From NCBI GenBank assembly GCA_020049835.1, contig JAGVLK010000011.1, forward strand, positions 22,865-86,864: a stretch of 64,000 nucleotides of DNA, written 5' to 3'. The translations under genes and the position numbers were made by a program. Below, in pieces: positions 7,960-16,725 of this stretch. The notes beneath the pieces are model-generated. The model worked only from the letters and a program-made list of their open reading frames with translations, was not told where the DNA came from and ran no database searches. This DNA is from Candidatus Babeliales bacterium. Lineage in GTDB: Bacteria > Babelota > Babeliae > Babelales > Vermiphilaceae. Every line of letters begins with the position of its first letter. The first letter of the stretch is position 1.

Positions 7960-8724
7960 TTACATTTGTTGATAAGGATCTGTGCCACGTGCTGCACCAT
8001 AGGCATGTACGGCAATTAATATACTTATAAAATATAATGGCGAGTTCATCAAAATGCCTTCAATTGCAAAGATTACTGCTAGTGCGAGCCAATTATTTTG
8101 TGCCAGTTGCGCAGCGCGTTTAAACGATGCAATAAGCCCAACTTTTTCATGAAATATAACGAAATAAGCAAGATAATAACGTGCTACAAGATACGCACCC
8201 GCAAGACAAAGTGCTGGAATAATGAATCCTATAGCGATATATGCAACAATAGAGTTTAAAACATTAAAATTTTTATACAGTATATCGCGCATGCTAAAGA
8301 TGTAATAAGCGCCTTGAAAGCAAAGTATAGCGATGGCAGCAACACATACATAACCAATTATAAAAAATATGTAACGCACTACGACCGGTAGCGATGGCAC
8401 AATATCTTTAACTGATGCAGATCCGCGTTGGTACAATGCAAGTGCGCAAGGGATAAAGATCAAGTTGGCAATAATGTTTAACATGAGCATCATTAATTTT
8501 AAGAGATAATTATGTTGTGGTTGCATAGCCAATGCATGTATTTCTTCTAAAGAAGTAAAAGCCTCTGTTGGTTCGATGCTTATAATAGGAGAACTTACCG
8601 TGTCTTTAAACAACAGAAATATAACTGTTTGAATAGCAATCGTTATGAGTGCCAATTGCCAGTGTTCGAAAAAGGTTTTAATGCCCCACAAAACCGATTT
8701 GTTTAATGAAATAGGTTGACTCAT
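7960..8724 (-). CDS. multi-pass inner membrane protein of unknown function
   Basis: This 254-residue protein has about six hydrophobic helices (near 22-40, 75-97, 113-135, 155-180, 205-222, 228-243) and no signal peptide. AGGAGA before the ATG supports the start. Its overall shape resembles YciC/DUF975-like integral membrane proteins, but no family motif is certain. It lies 14 bp downstream of the thioredoxin-SOD gene on the same strand and is probably co-transcribed with it. Confidence 0.65.
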   Translation of the reverse strand: MSQPISLNKSVLWGIKTFFEHWQLALITIAIQTVIFLLFKDTVSSPIISIEPTEAFTSLEEIHALAMQPQHNYLLKLMMLMLNIIANLIFIPCALALYQRGSASVKDIVPSLPVVVRYIFFIIGYVCVAAIAILCFQGAYYIFSMRDILYKNFNVLNSIVAYIAIGFIIPALCLAGAYLVARYYLAYFVIFHEKVGLIASFKRAAQLAQNNWLALAVIFAIEGILMNSPLYFISILIAVHAYGAARGTDPYQQM

Positions 8725-8738
8725 CGTATCTCCTTTAA

Positions 8739-9842
8739 TTATTTGTGATCACAACACTTTTTTTTAGGATGCAGCGCATCCATATAATATTGTTCAACTT
8801 GTGGCCAATTAATTACTTGCCACCATGCAGTAATATAGTCCATGCGGCGATTTTGATATGCAAGGTAATAAGCATGCTCCCATACATCAAGACCTAATAT
8901 CGGTGTTTGATGTTCAGAGAGCGGACTGTCTTGGTTGTGTGTGGCGATGATAGAAAGATTACCATGTCTATCGGTTACTAACCATGCCCAGCCACTACCA
9001 AATACAGTTTTTGCAGTTGCGTTGAATTCCTCTTTAAATGCTGCAAATGAACCATACTGTTTATTAATTTCTTGTGCTATGCGACCCTCAGGAACCGCTT
9101 GTGCTTGCGGTTGCATGATGCTCCAAAAAAAGCTGTGGTTCATATGTCCGCCGCCATTATTACGCACCGCTGTGCGCACATCTGATGGCACGTGATCAAG
9201 ATGTTTAAGTATATGTTTTAATTTTTTTTGCTGCAATTTTGGATGCTCTTTTAATGCTGCATTAAGATTATCAACATACGCTTGATGATGTTTTTCGTAA
9301 TGTATCTGCATAGTGCGTGCATCAATATGCGGCTCTAATGCATTATAAGCATAGGCCAGTTTAGGCAAATTGTATGGATAGGTAGTTGGCAATGCCGCTA
9401 CTACAACCGTTGCATCAGCATCGATTTGGGTTTGTATGGATGTTGATGCCGGGCACATATGCATAATTTCGCTGGTAAAGTTTTGTACAAACATATTGTC
9501 GCGTGCGGTTGTGCTTTCTTTGCGTTGTTCGCCGGATTCAATAAAGAAACGTGGTACTGTCTTAATCTTGTATTGTTCACGAATTGTAGCATTTGCCTCT
9601 TTTGATAGATCAATGTGTGCAAATGCAACATGTTCTAGTTGTGGATTATTGGCAACTTGAGCAAAAGGTTTTTCTATCTTTTTGCAATGTGGGCAGCTTG
9701 GTTTTACAAATGCAATAACACGTTGTGCGTGCTGTGCTTTAAAGTTATTAAGATTCTGAGGTCCGTTAATTTCAACCATTATAGATTTGATTGTGGCAAT
9801 GTTAAGTGCAAGTATGCATGCAATAATGAGACGTCGTTGCAT
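8739..9842 (-). CDS. exported thioredoxin-like / Mn-type superoxide dismutase fusion
   Basis: This 367-residue protein joins two enzymes. Residues 1-20 form a signal peptide. Residues about 25-135 form a thioredoxin-like domain with a CPHC redox motif at 50-53 and the cis-Pro TVPRFF near 95. Residues about 153-355 form a complete Fe/Mn superoxide dismutase with expected metal ligands His181, His236, Asp319 and His323 (motif DVWEHAYY). GGHMNHSFFW resembles the Mn-type second sphere. It ends in a Lys/Cys/His-rich tail. SOD removes superoxide; the thioredoxin part would act on thiols. With the signal, the fusion should act outside the cytosol, plausibly against host oxidants (inference). AAAGGA before the ATG supports the start. 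Confidence 0.9.
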   Translation of the reverse strand: MQRRLIIACILALNIATIKSIMVEINGPQNLNNFKAQHAQRVIAFVKPSCPHCKKIEKPFAQVANNPQLEHVAFAHIDLSKEANATIREQYKIKTVPRFFIESGEQRKESTTARDNMFVQNFTSEIMHMCPASTSIQTQIDADATVVVAALPTTYPYNLPKLAYAYNALEPHIDARTMQIHYEKHHQAYVDNLNAALKEHPKLQQKKLKHILKHLDHVPSDVRTAVRNNGGGHMNHSFFWSIMQPQAQAVPEGRIAQEINKQYGSFAAFKEEFNATAKTVFGSGWAWLVTDRHGNLSIIATHNQDSPLSEHQTPILGLDVWEHAYYLAYQNRRMDYITAWWQVINWPQVEQYYMDALHPKKKCCDHK

Positions 9843-10328
9843 TGTATTCCTTTTTTTATAATGCGTAATTTTTTATTTTTTTATGTGCAAGCAATTGTAA
9901 GCATACCTCTTTTTTTTTACGATGATCAACTATCTGCATGATTATGATGCTTAGAAAATGCCAGACTGTTTTTTTGCCGAAATTGGTGCGTCCGTTTTTG
10001 TACATTCGCTCTTTTATTTGCGGGTCAAATTTTTTCTTCAGATCGGGGCAGATTGATGATGGTATCGCACTCGATCATGTTTTTGGATGACACAAATAGA
10101 AATTTGTTTCTCTAGTTTGTATCCAAAAATTTCAGATGTTGCATTGCATGTTTGATAAAAAAATGTTGCGTCTAAAAAGGTAAATCGCTACCATATGCTT
10201 ATGCCTCAAAATTTGCAATATTCTTAATTGAAACAATTTTTAAAAAAATTATGCAGTGAGGCAGTGGGGTGGGCAAACATGTGTAGTGTTGAAAATAATT
10301 AATCATAACAAATAAAGGGGTGTCCTTC
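9843..10328. other. 486-bp divergent intergenic region before nrdA
   Basis: No coding frame of useful length is seen. The region separates the minus-strand SOD fusion from nrdA and must hold promoters for both. It contains the long imperfect palindrome at 10080-10129 and several T-rich runs. I did not find a convincing NrdR box pair. Confidence 0.6.
10080..10129. repeat. 50-bp imperfect palindrome upstream of nrdA
   Basis: TTTTTGGAT (10080-10088) is mirrored by ATCCAAAAA (10121-10129). The inner arms are partly complementary, with a central AGAAA-TTTG-TTTCT hairpin. It lies about 200 bp before nrdA and could be an operator or a small repeat element. Confidence 0.5.
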
Positions 10329-12863
10329 ATGGATATGGAAAAAAATAGAGCCGGTGGTTTGCACATGGCTCCAATGGCGCAAAATAGCTCACCGCAAATG
10401 CCGCGGGGCAAACAGTATTTGGTAATGCATCATGATGGCAGCAGTGGATTGTTTGATGTTAATCGTATGTACAAAACGATTCGTTGGGCAAGTATTGGTC
10501 ATGAACGTTTTATTGATGCAGATGCAATTTTGCAAGAAACGATTCGTAACATATACGATGGTATTAGCGCGGCAGAAATTTCTGAAGCATTGATTTTAGG
10601 TACGGTGCCATTTATTGAAAAAGAGCCGGCATACGGATATGTTGCTGCTCAGCTGGTACTTAAAAAACTATTTCGTGAAGTCACGGGCGTTTCTATTGAA
10701 TATTGCGACCGTGATCGTTTGTATCGCGAATCATTTATTTCCAGCATTAAGCGTGGTGTAGCGGTAGCACTTTTTGATGAGCGTTTACTTAAGTTTGATC
10801 TTGAGCGTCTTGCACAAGAAATGGTGCTCGAGCGTGATAGAGAACTTTATTTTATGGGTATGAAAACGCTCAATGAACGTTACTTTATGAAAATCGAAAA
10901 CAAACGTTCAGAGTTACCGCAATCATTTTGGATGCGTGTTGCGATGGGGCTTGCATTGCTGGAAGAAAAATGTACCGAACGTGCAATTGAATTCTATCAT
11001 TTAATTTCTACTTTGCGTTATGTGCCCAGCACGCCAACCTTATTGCATGCCGGTCTTACTAAACCGCAGCTCAGTTCTTGCTATTTAACTACCGTTACTG
11101 ATGATCTGCATCATATCTATAAATGTATTGGTGACAATGCACAGATGTCCAAATGGTCAGGTGGTGCTGCTAACGATTGGACAAATATTCGTGCAACCGG
11201 TGCTATGATTAATAGCATACGTGTTGAAAGTCAAGGTGTAGTACCCTTTTTGAAGGTGGTTAATGATACCACTGCCGCGATTAACCGTAGCGGTAAACGG
11301 CGCAGTGCATTGGTTGTATATCTTGAAACATGGCATTATGATATTGAAGATTTTCTTGATTTGCGTCGCAACACGGGTGATGAACGTCGTCGCGCACATG
11401 ATATTAATACCGCAAATTGGGTGCCGGATCTGTTTATGAAACGTGTACGTGAAGATGGCATGTGGACACTGTTTTCACCTGATGAGGTGCCGGACCTGCA
11501 TAGTTTGTATGGAGCTGCATTTGAAGCGCGCTATACAGAATACGAAGCACTTGCAGAACAGGGTAAAATTCGTCTATTCAAACGTATGCCGGCAACACAG
11601 CTATGGCGTAAAATGTTGAGCCGTATTTTTGAAACCGGTCATCCATGGATTACTTTTAAAGATGCATTTAATGTACGCTCGCCACAAGATCATGTTGGAG
11701 TTATTAACAGTACAAATTTATGCACCGAGATCAGTTTAAATACGTCTGCTGATGAAACAGCCGTATGTAATTTAGGATCGGTTAATTTAGCGCGCCATAT
11801 GATTGATGGCAAGCTTGATGAAACCATGCTTGCGCAAACAATTAAAGGTGCTATGCGCATGTTGGATAACGTTATTGATATTAACTATTATCCTACCATC
11901 GAAGGCAAAAATGCTAATATGCGTCACCGCCCGGTTGGATTGGGTGTCATGGGTTGGCAAGATATGCTCTACATGAGCGATATTGCGCTTGATGCGCAGG
12001 CTGCGCGTGATCTTGCAGATGAAACATTGGAAAAAGTATCGTACAATGCGATTAAGGCATCATCGGAACTTGCTGCAGAACGTGGTGCATACAGTAGTTT
12101 TGTCGGTTCAAAATGGGATCGCGGGTTTTTGCCACAAGATACGTTAGATCTACTACAAGAACAGCGTAACGTGCCGATTAAAACAGCGCGTGGTGGCAAG
12201 CTTGATTGGGAGCCGGTGCGCAATAGCATTCGTGTACATGGTATGCGTAACTCTAATACGATGGCAATTGCACCTACAGCAACTATCTCTAATATCGCAA
12301 ACTGCTATCCATGCATTGAGCCTATTTATAAAAATCTGTATGTAAAATCAAATATGAGTGGTGAATTTACCGTAGTGAACCAGTATTTGATTGCGGATTT
12401 AAAAGCACTGGGCTTGTGGAATGAGCATATGCTTGATCAGCTTAAATTCTATGATGGTAACATTCAACAGGTGCCGGAAATACCTGATCATCTGAAAGCG
12501 AAATATAAAGAAGCATTTGAGCTTGATCCGGAATGGTTGTTAGAAGTTACGGCATCTTTTGGCAAATGGATTGACCAAAGTATATCGCACAACATCTTTA
12601 TGCAGGGCGCATCGGGTAAAAAATTATCTGATACCTATATGAAGGCTTGGGAATTTGGACTGAAGGCAACCTATTATTGCCGTACATTGGGTGCAACACA
12701 GATTGAAAAATCAACGCTTAATGCACAGGAATATGGATTTACGCAAAAACGTAATCAGGTTGAGGTGCCGGAGAAAAAAAATGCGCAAATGACGCAAGAA
12801 TCGGCCGATAAAGCAGTTATGTGCAGCATTTTGAACGGCCCTGATTGTGATTCGTGTCAATAA
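10329..12863 (+). CDS. nrdA: ribonucleoside-diphosphate reductase, alpha (R1) subunit
   Basis: This subunit reduces ribonucleotides to deoxyribonucleotides. An N-terminal ATP-cone (about 28-115) is followed by the R1 barrel. Visible are LSSCYL and NLCTEI (active-site Cys and Glu), NLGSVNLA, the phosphate loop around NSNTMAIAPTATISNI, and a C-terminal Cys pair (CDSC) that passes electrons from thioredoxin. The start is set at the ATG at 10329 because AAGGGG ends eight bases upstream; a GTG at 10320 overlaps that ribosome site. The product has 844 residues, normal for the class Ia/Ic group. nrdB follows after 34 bp, clearly the same operon. Confidence 0.97.
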   Translation: MDMEKNRAGGLHMAPMAQNSSPQMPRGKQYLVMHHDGSSGLFDVNRMYKTIRWASIGHERFIDADAILQETIRNIYDGISAAEISEALILGTVPFIEKEPAYGYVAAQLVLKKLFREVTGVSIEYCDRDRLYRESFISSIKRGVAVALFDERLLKFDLERLAQEMVLERDRELYFMGMKTLNERYFMKIENKRSELPQSFWMRVAMGLALLEEKCTERAIEFYHLISTLRYVPSTPTLLHAGLTKPQLSSCYLTTVTDDLHHIYKCIGDNAQMSKWSGGAANDWTNIRATGAMINSIRVESQGVVPFLKVVNDTTAAINRSGKRRSALVVYLETWHYDIEDFLDLRRNTGDERRRAHDINTANWVPDLFMKRVREDGMWTLFSPDEVPDLHSLYGAAFEARYTEYEALAEQGKIRLFKRMPATQLWRKMLSRIFETGHPWITFKDAFNVRSPQDHVGVINSTNLCTEISLNTSADETAVCNLGSVNLARHMIDGKLDETMLAQTIKGAMRMLDNVIDINYYPTIEGKNANMRHRPVGLGVMGWQDMLYMSDIALDAQAARDLADETLEKVSYNAIKASSELAAERGAYSSFVGSKWDRGFLPQDTLDLLQEQRNVPIKTARGGKLDWEPVRNSIRVHGMRNSNTMAIAPTATISNIANCYPCIEPIYKNLYVKSNMSGEFTVVNQYLIADLKALGLWNEHMLDQLKFYDGNIQQVPEIPDHLKAKYKEAFELDPEWLLEVTASFGKWIDQSISHNIFMQGASGKKLSDTYMKAWEFGLKATYYCRTLGATQIEKSTLNAQEYGFTQKRNQVEVPEKKNAQMTQESADKAVMCSILNGPDCDSCQ

Positions 12864-12897
12864 TTAACATCAATACTTACCTCTAAAGGAATTACTC

Positions 12898-13893
12898 ATG
12901 TCTGGTATTATTAACAATAGTATGATCGACCCTAATAAAATTTTGCCTATGCGCTATATGTGGGCGCGCGAACATTATAAAAATGGCGTTGCCAACAACT
13001 GGACGCCGGAAGAGATTTCTATGCAGCAAGATGTTGAGCATTGGAAATCAAAGAATGTGCTTTCTGATGCTGAGCGTAGATTGATCATGTGGAATCTCGG
13101 ATTCTTTTCTACTGCTGAATCATTAACAGCTAATAACATTGTGCTTGCATTGTATCGTCATGTGACTAACCCGGAATGCCGTCAATATCTATTGCGCCAA
13201 GCATACGAAGAAGCAGTGCATACCGATACGTTTATCTATTGCTGTGATTCATTGGGATTAGATCTGGATGAAATTTACACCATGTACGAAACTATCGAAA
13301 CTATCAAAGCAAAAGATGCTTTTGTTGTACAACTTACAACTGCTGTTTTTGATCCAAGTTTTTCAACGCAAGGCGCCGAAAACACGCAACGTTTTGTGCG
13401 TGATTTAATTGGTTACTATGTGATTATGGAAGGCATTTTCTTCTATGCCGGATTTGCAATGATGCTTGCGCTTAAGCGCCAAAATAAGATGATTGGTATT
13501 GGTGAGCAGTTTGAATATATTATGCGTGATGAAAGTATTCATTTGGCATTCGGTTGCGATTTAATCAACACGATTAAAGCGGAAAATCCATCTATTTGGA
13601 CGCCTGCATTCCAAGCAGAGGTTACCGAGCTTATTAAGCAAGCGGTAATTTTAGAGCAAGCTTATGCGCATGATGCATGTCCAAACGGTATGCTTGGTAT
13701 TAATGCGGAGCAGTTTAGCGAATATGTGGAATACATTGCAGATCGTCGTCTTGAGCGTATTGATTTGCCAAAAGTGTATGGTAGCAAAAATCCATTCCCA
13801 TGGATGTCACAAGCGACTGATTTAAACAAAGAGAAGAACTTCTTTGAAACGCGTGTTACTGAGTATCAAACTGCCGGTTCGCTTGAGTGGTAG
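12898..13893 (+). CDS. nrdB: ribonucleoside-diphosphate reductase, beta (R2) subunit, class Ic type
   Basis: This 331-residue R2 protein carries the dimetal cofactor that starts the radical reaction for NrdA. Ligands line up as Glu74, Glu105, His108, Glu178, Glu212 and His215. The residue four after His108, which is the radical Tyr in class Ia (Tyr122 in E. coli), is Phe112, as in Chlamydia trachomatis (Phe127). The first ligand is Glu rather than the usual Asp, also as in Chlamydia. The sequence matches my memory of the chlamydial protein closely along its length (EEAVHT, IMEGIFFY, NPFPWMS, DLNKEKNFFETRV). It should therefore use a Mn/Fe cofactor instead of a tyrosyl radical; that is knowledge of the subclass, not tested here. 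Confidence 0.96.
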   Translation: MSGIINNSMIDPNKILPMRYMWAREHYKNGVANNWTPEEISMQQDVEHWKSKNVLSDAERRLIMWNLGFFSTAESLTANNIVLALYRHVTNPECRQYLLRQAYEEAVHTDTFIYCCDSLGLDLDEIYTMYETIETIKAKDAFVVQLTTAVFDPSFSTQGAENTQRFVRDLIGYYVIMEGIFFYAGFAMMLALKRQNKMIGIGEQFEYIMRDESIHLAFGCDLINTIKAENPSIWTPAFQAEVTELIKQAVILEQAYAHDACPNGMLGINAEQFSEYVEYIADRRLERIDLPKVYGSKNPFPWMSQATDLNKEKNFFETRVTEYQTAGSLEW

Positions 13894-13910
13894 ATTAAAT
13901 TTATGAGGAT

Positions 13911-14088
13911 GGTCCTTCGACCCAGCCTTCGCATAAAGCTTCGGCGGGCAGGCATGCTCAGGATGATTTATGGGTTATAGGATTTCTTATTACAACTGAC
14001 TCGATTGTATGAATAATAAATTATTTAATATAATCATCCTGAGCATGCCTGCCCGACATAGCCTTGGCGACGTCTGGGTCGAAGGATC
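13911..14088. repeat. inverted pair of intergenic repeats (13911-13967 and 14032-14088)
   Basis: The two copies are reverse complements. A 24-base core starting AATCATCCTGAGCATGCCTG is identical in both, as is CTGGGTCGAAGGA at the other end; the middle differs. They flank 64 bp of AT-rich DNA just after nrdB. A shorter relative (CATCCTGAGCTTGTCGAAGGA type) lies at 57511-57602. In RNA the pair would form a long stem and may end nrdAB transcription. Confidence 0.7.
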
Positions 14089-14114
14089 TTCCGTATAAAT
14101 CGAAAAGAATAAAG

Positions 14115-14333
14115 ATGAAATCTTTACTAGAAGAGATAGCTCCACAATTTATCGTGGATAAAGCGGGTAAAAAAACTGCCGTAATTCTTGATATTGCTAC
14201 ATTCCAGCATCTCATAGATGAGTTGGAAGACTTTTATTTAGGTGTGCTTGCGCAAGCGGCTCTGAATGAAGACCCAGACTACGCGCAAGGCTCCGTCGGG
14301 CAGGCAATGAAACCGTTTCACATGAACAAGTAA
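14115..14333 (+). CDS. Phd/YefM-like antitoxin, orphan
   Basis: This 72-residue protein has the AVILDIATFQHLIDELED pattern of Phd/YefM-type antitoxins, which bind DNA and neutralise a partner toxin. The start is set at 14115; an upstream in-frame ATG at 14064 lies inside the repeat element and would add 17 repeat-encoded residues. No toxin gene follows: the next gene is a convergent HIT hydrolase. The last about 14 codons (from CCGTCGGGCAGGCAATG at 14297) resemble part of the nearby repeats, so the C-terminus may have been replaced by repeat DNA. The system is either a relic or a trans-acting antitoxin. Confidence 0.65.
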   Translation: MKSLLEEIAPQFIVDKAGKKTAVILDIATFQHLIDELEDFYLGVLAQAALNEDPDYAQGSVGQAMKPFHMNK

Positions 14334-14345
14334 AAAAAATAATTT

Positions 14346-14846
14346 TCACGGGCACAATGGCTTGAGCCTAGTGTATAATTCGTTCAAATCAAATGGAATA
14401 TTTTTCGTGTTGGCAAGTGTCGGTAAGAAATTGGTGTCGCCGTAAAAGCGGGGCAAAATATGTGTATGCATATGTGATGGGATACCGGCGCCCGCAGCTT
14501 TGCCAATATTAAAACCAACATTAAGGCCATCCGCGTTTAGTTTAGTTTTAAGTAGAGCGCTGTATGCTGCAACCAAATCTATCAATTCATGATGTGCTGC
14601 TTGTTCAAGACCATGCAAATCGGCAATATGTGCATAGGGAAGTATGAGTAAATGCCCTGCATTATAAGGATATTTATTCAGCATGACGGCATGATGCTTG
14701 TGGCGTTTTAAAATAAGGTATTCTACATCTTTATTGCTTTTTAGTTGGATACAAAAAACACATTCATCTTCAGTGGCATCTTCTTGCTTGCTGCGGCCAT
14801 TATGTTCGGTGTAGTCACTGCGCCAGGGAGAAAAAAGCTGTTTCAT
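14346..14846 (-). CDS. HIT-family nucleotide hydrolase or phosphorylase
   Basis: Histidine-triad proteins cleave nucleotide phosphoanhydrides such as Ap4A or AMP-lysine. This 166-residue protein has the triad as His125-Met-His127-Thr-His129 (HMHTHILPRF). It also has a CVFC pair at 29-32 typical of a zinc site in this family, and the substrate segment NKYPYNAGHLLILP. Size and the N-terminal FSPWR segment resemble Ap4A phosphorylase-like HIT proteins. It has no signal peptide, so it is cytosolic. It runs against the antitoxin gene with 12 bp between. Confidence 0.92.
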   Translation of the reverse strand: MKQLFSPWRSDYTEHNGRSKQEDATEDECVFCIQLKSNKDVEYLILKRHKHHAVMLNKYPYNAGHLLILPYAHIADLHGLEQAAHHELIDLVAAYSALLKTKLNADGLNVGFNIGKAAGAGIPSHMHTHILPRFYGDTNFLPTLANTKNIPFDLNELYTRLKPLCP

Positions 14847-14963
14847 TATGGTATCCGGGTAATAATAGGGTAGATAAAGGCTATTTTCATTAATGTACCA
14901 TGCTTAAAGCATGCTTTGCAAGCAGATCTTACCATAATAAATATTTCAAAATGAAATTAATTA

Positions 14964-14993
14964 TTGACTTCTTTTTCATCAACCTGCTATTAT
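14964..14993 (+). promoter_or_regulatory. promoter of the coiled-coil secreted pair
   Basis: TTGACT (14964-14969), an 18-bp spacer and TATTAT (14988-14993) lie 36 bp before the ATG at 15030. Confidence 0.5.
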
Positions 14994-15029
14994 AAGGATA
15001 GAAGAGTGGACTAAATGGAAGGTTTTAGC

Positions 15030-16031
15030 ATGAAAAAGTCGATAATTATCATTATTTTATGCACGTTAGGTGCATTGCAAGCACGTCCTGTTGCGCAAGA
15101 AGATGTGCAACTTAAAGATTTAGAAAAAAAAATTTACGAGCGGAGTGTTGAGCTTCCTGAACTTAAAAAGCAGTTAAAGCAAACGGCAAAGGGTTCCGAA
15201 GATGCACGCAGATTGAGAACAAAAATTAATCAATACGAAGAATTTATAACCACAGGGCAGGCTGAATTAGATGCTCGTCGCAAAAAGCCTAGTTTAGTAC
15301 AAATTCCTGTTGCTTTACCGACGGCACAAGTTCCGGTACAAGAGACGCCGATAGAACAAACTCCAAGCGAAGAAATAGTGTATAAAGATGTTACCGTGAT
15401 TCCAGAACCATTACCGGTTGAACAGCCAGAAGTTCCTCAAGGTGTATATATAGACACCGAAGTATATCCTGAAATCGCGCCTGCAGTAGAAGAAATAAAA
15501 AACGAAGTTGCGGTAGTAATTCCGGTAGCACCGGCATTGCCAATAGAACAACCAAAAGTAGAAAAAGGTACCGATGCAGCATTGCTTGAAGAGATACGCA
15601 AAGGTACAACATTACGTCCAGTAACGCAACCGGAAGAGGTACCAGTTGTAGAAGAAGTAAAAAAAGAGGCTGAAGTAGTTGCGCAACCGGAAATTGCACC
15701 AGCACCAGCTCTAGAACAAATAGAAGTTGAACCGGTGGTGGCTCCCGTTGAAGTACCGGCATTACCCGCTCAAGAGCCGATAATAAAGCCGATTAAACCG
15801 ATATTGATAACACCGATAACGCAATTAGAAAAAGGGCGTTTAATGGTAGAAATTCCTGCAGTTGAAACAGAAAAGGCATCGTTGGTTGCAGAAATACGTG
15901 GTGGCAACAAGAAGCAGCTTTCGGTTAAAGGAGAAGGTATTCAAGCGACCATTGGTAAAAAAAGAATGAGTACTACTGTGCAAGACCAGGAAACTGCATT
16001 AAAGAAACGACGTATGGAAATAAATAAGTAA
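15030..16031 (+). CDS. secreted Pro/Glu/Val-rich protein with N-terminal coiled coil
   Basis: The start is at 15030; GGAAGG ends seven bases before it, and the ATG at 15015 would itself overlap that site. The 333-residue product has a strong signal peptide (poly-Ile core), then a coiled coil (about 25-80) with a KGSEDARRLRT block. A long low-complexity region follows (about 90-265), built from Pro, Glu, Val and Ala in an alternating pattern, such as PVVEEVKKEAEVV. Such extended segments often span a periplasm or a surface. The coiled coil is shared with the next gene. Function unknown. Confidence 0.7.
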   Translation: MKKSIIIIILCTLGALQARPVAQEDVQLKDLEKKIYERSVELPELKKQLKQTAKGSEDARRLRTKINQYEEFITTGQAELDARRKKPSLVQIPVALPTAQVPVQETPIEQTPSEEIVYKDVTVIPEPLPVEQPEVPQGVYIDTEVYPEIAPAVEEIKNEVAVVIPVAPALPIEQPKVEKGTDAALLEEIRKGTTLRPVTQPEEVPVVEEVKKEAEVVAQPEIAPAPALEQIEVEPVVAPVEVPALPAQEPIIKPIKPILITPITQLEKGRLMVEIPAVETEKASLVAEIRGGNKKQLSVKGEGIQATIGKKRMSTTVQDQETALKKRRMEINK

Positions 16032-16074
16032 TAAAGATGTTGAATAAATCTATTAATAACGATAGGGAGTAATT

Positions 16075-16518
16075 ATGAAGAAGTTTGTAGCAATTGTAGC
16101 ACTTTGCGTAATGGGTTCACTATGCGCAGTAGGTGCGGGAGATTTTGACAATTATCAACTTGCAGATTTGCAACAACGTATTGAAGAGCGTAAGGCTCAA
16201 TTATCTGGGCTGCAACAACGTTTGAGCGCCGCAGCAAAAGGTTCTGAAGAAGCACAAAGATTAAGAACGCAATTAGGCCAAGCTCGAGAATTTATCAGAA
16301 CCGGTGAAGCTGAACTAAAGGCTCGTAACTTTAAGCCGGTGGCAGCAACAAGTAATAAACAGCTACCATTTATTGAAGAGCTTAAACAACGTGCGCAAAG
16401 TGATTTTAATTTGCGACCGGCTGCAAAACAGACTCCACTGAAACCAAGACCTCAAGCTGAACTTTCTCAACGTGAGAAATTAATGCAAGAGATTCGTAGC
16501 AGAGGCGCTGCGCAGTAA
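16075..16518 (+). CDS. secreted coiled-coil protein, short paralogue
   Basis: This 147-residue protein has a signal peptide (cleavage near AVGAG) and a coiled coil (about 28-85) that repeats the KGSE-A-RLRTQL block of the gene before it. It lacks the long Pro/Glu-rich region. It ends with a short basic part (EKLMQEIRSRG), like the end of the first copy's core. AGGGAG lies before the ATG, and the gap to the upstream gene is 43 bp, so they should share a transcript ending at the terminator at 16570. Confidence 0.7.
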   Translation: MKKFVAIVALCVMGSLCAVGAGDFDNYQLADLQQRIEERKAQLSGLQQRLSAAAKGSEEAQRLRTQLGQAREFIRTGEAELKARNFKPVAATSNKQLPFIEELKQRAQSDFNLRPAAKQTPLKPRPQAELSQREKLMQEIRSRGAAQ

Positions 16519-16569
16519 TAAGCGTTGATACTTAAAAGTTTGTGCGATCTAACAATCGCATGATAAAAG

Positions 16570-16599
16570 AAGATGTAGTTTAGGCTACATCTTTTTTTT
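16570..16599 (+). terminator. intrinsic terminator
   Basis: A perfect 9-bp stem AAGATGTAG (16570-16578) / CTACATCTT (16585-16593) with a 6-base loop runs straight into eight T residues. It ends the 15030-16518 operon. Confidence 0.9.
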
Positions 16600-16725
16600 A
16601 AGATCTTTTGTAGTGATTTGCACAGCAGAGAGGGATCTTTGTGTCCAACGATCTATTTTTTTGCTAAAATAAGCGGTGTAATGGCATTTTTTGTACACAG
16701 ATAGATTTTTACACAAGGGATACAG

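Noticed and set aside
9843..10328. NrdR-type boxes before nrdA
   Set aside because: No pair of sites close to the NrdR consensus was found on either strand.
15391..15762. 123-codon minus-strand frame opposite the Pro/Glu-rich protein
   Set aside because: It is Leu/Val/Gln low-complexity produced by the repeated coding pattern of the plus-strand gene; no start signal.
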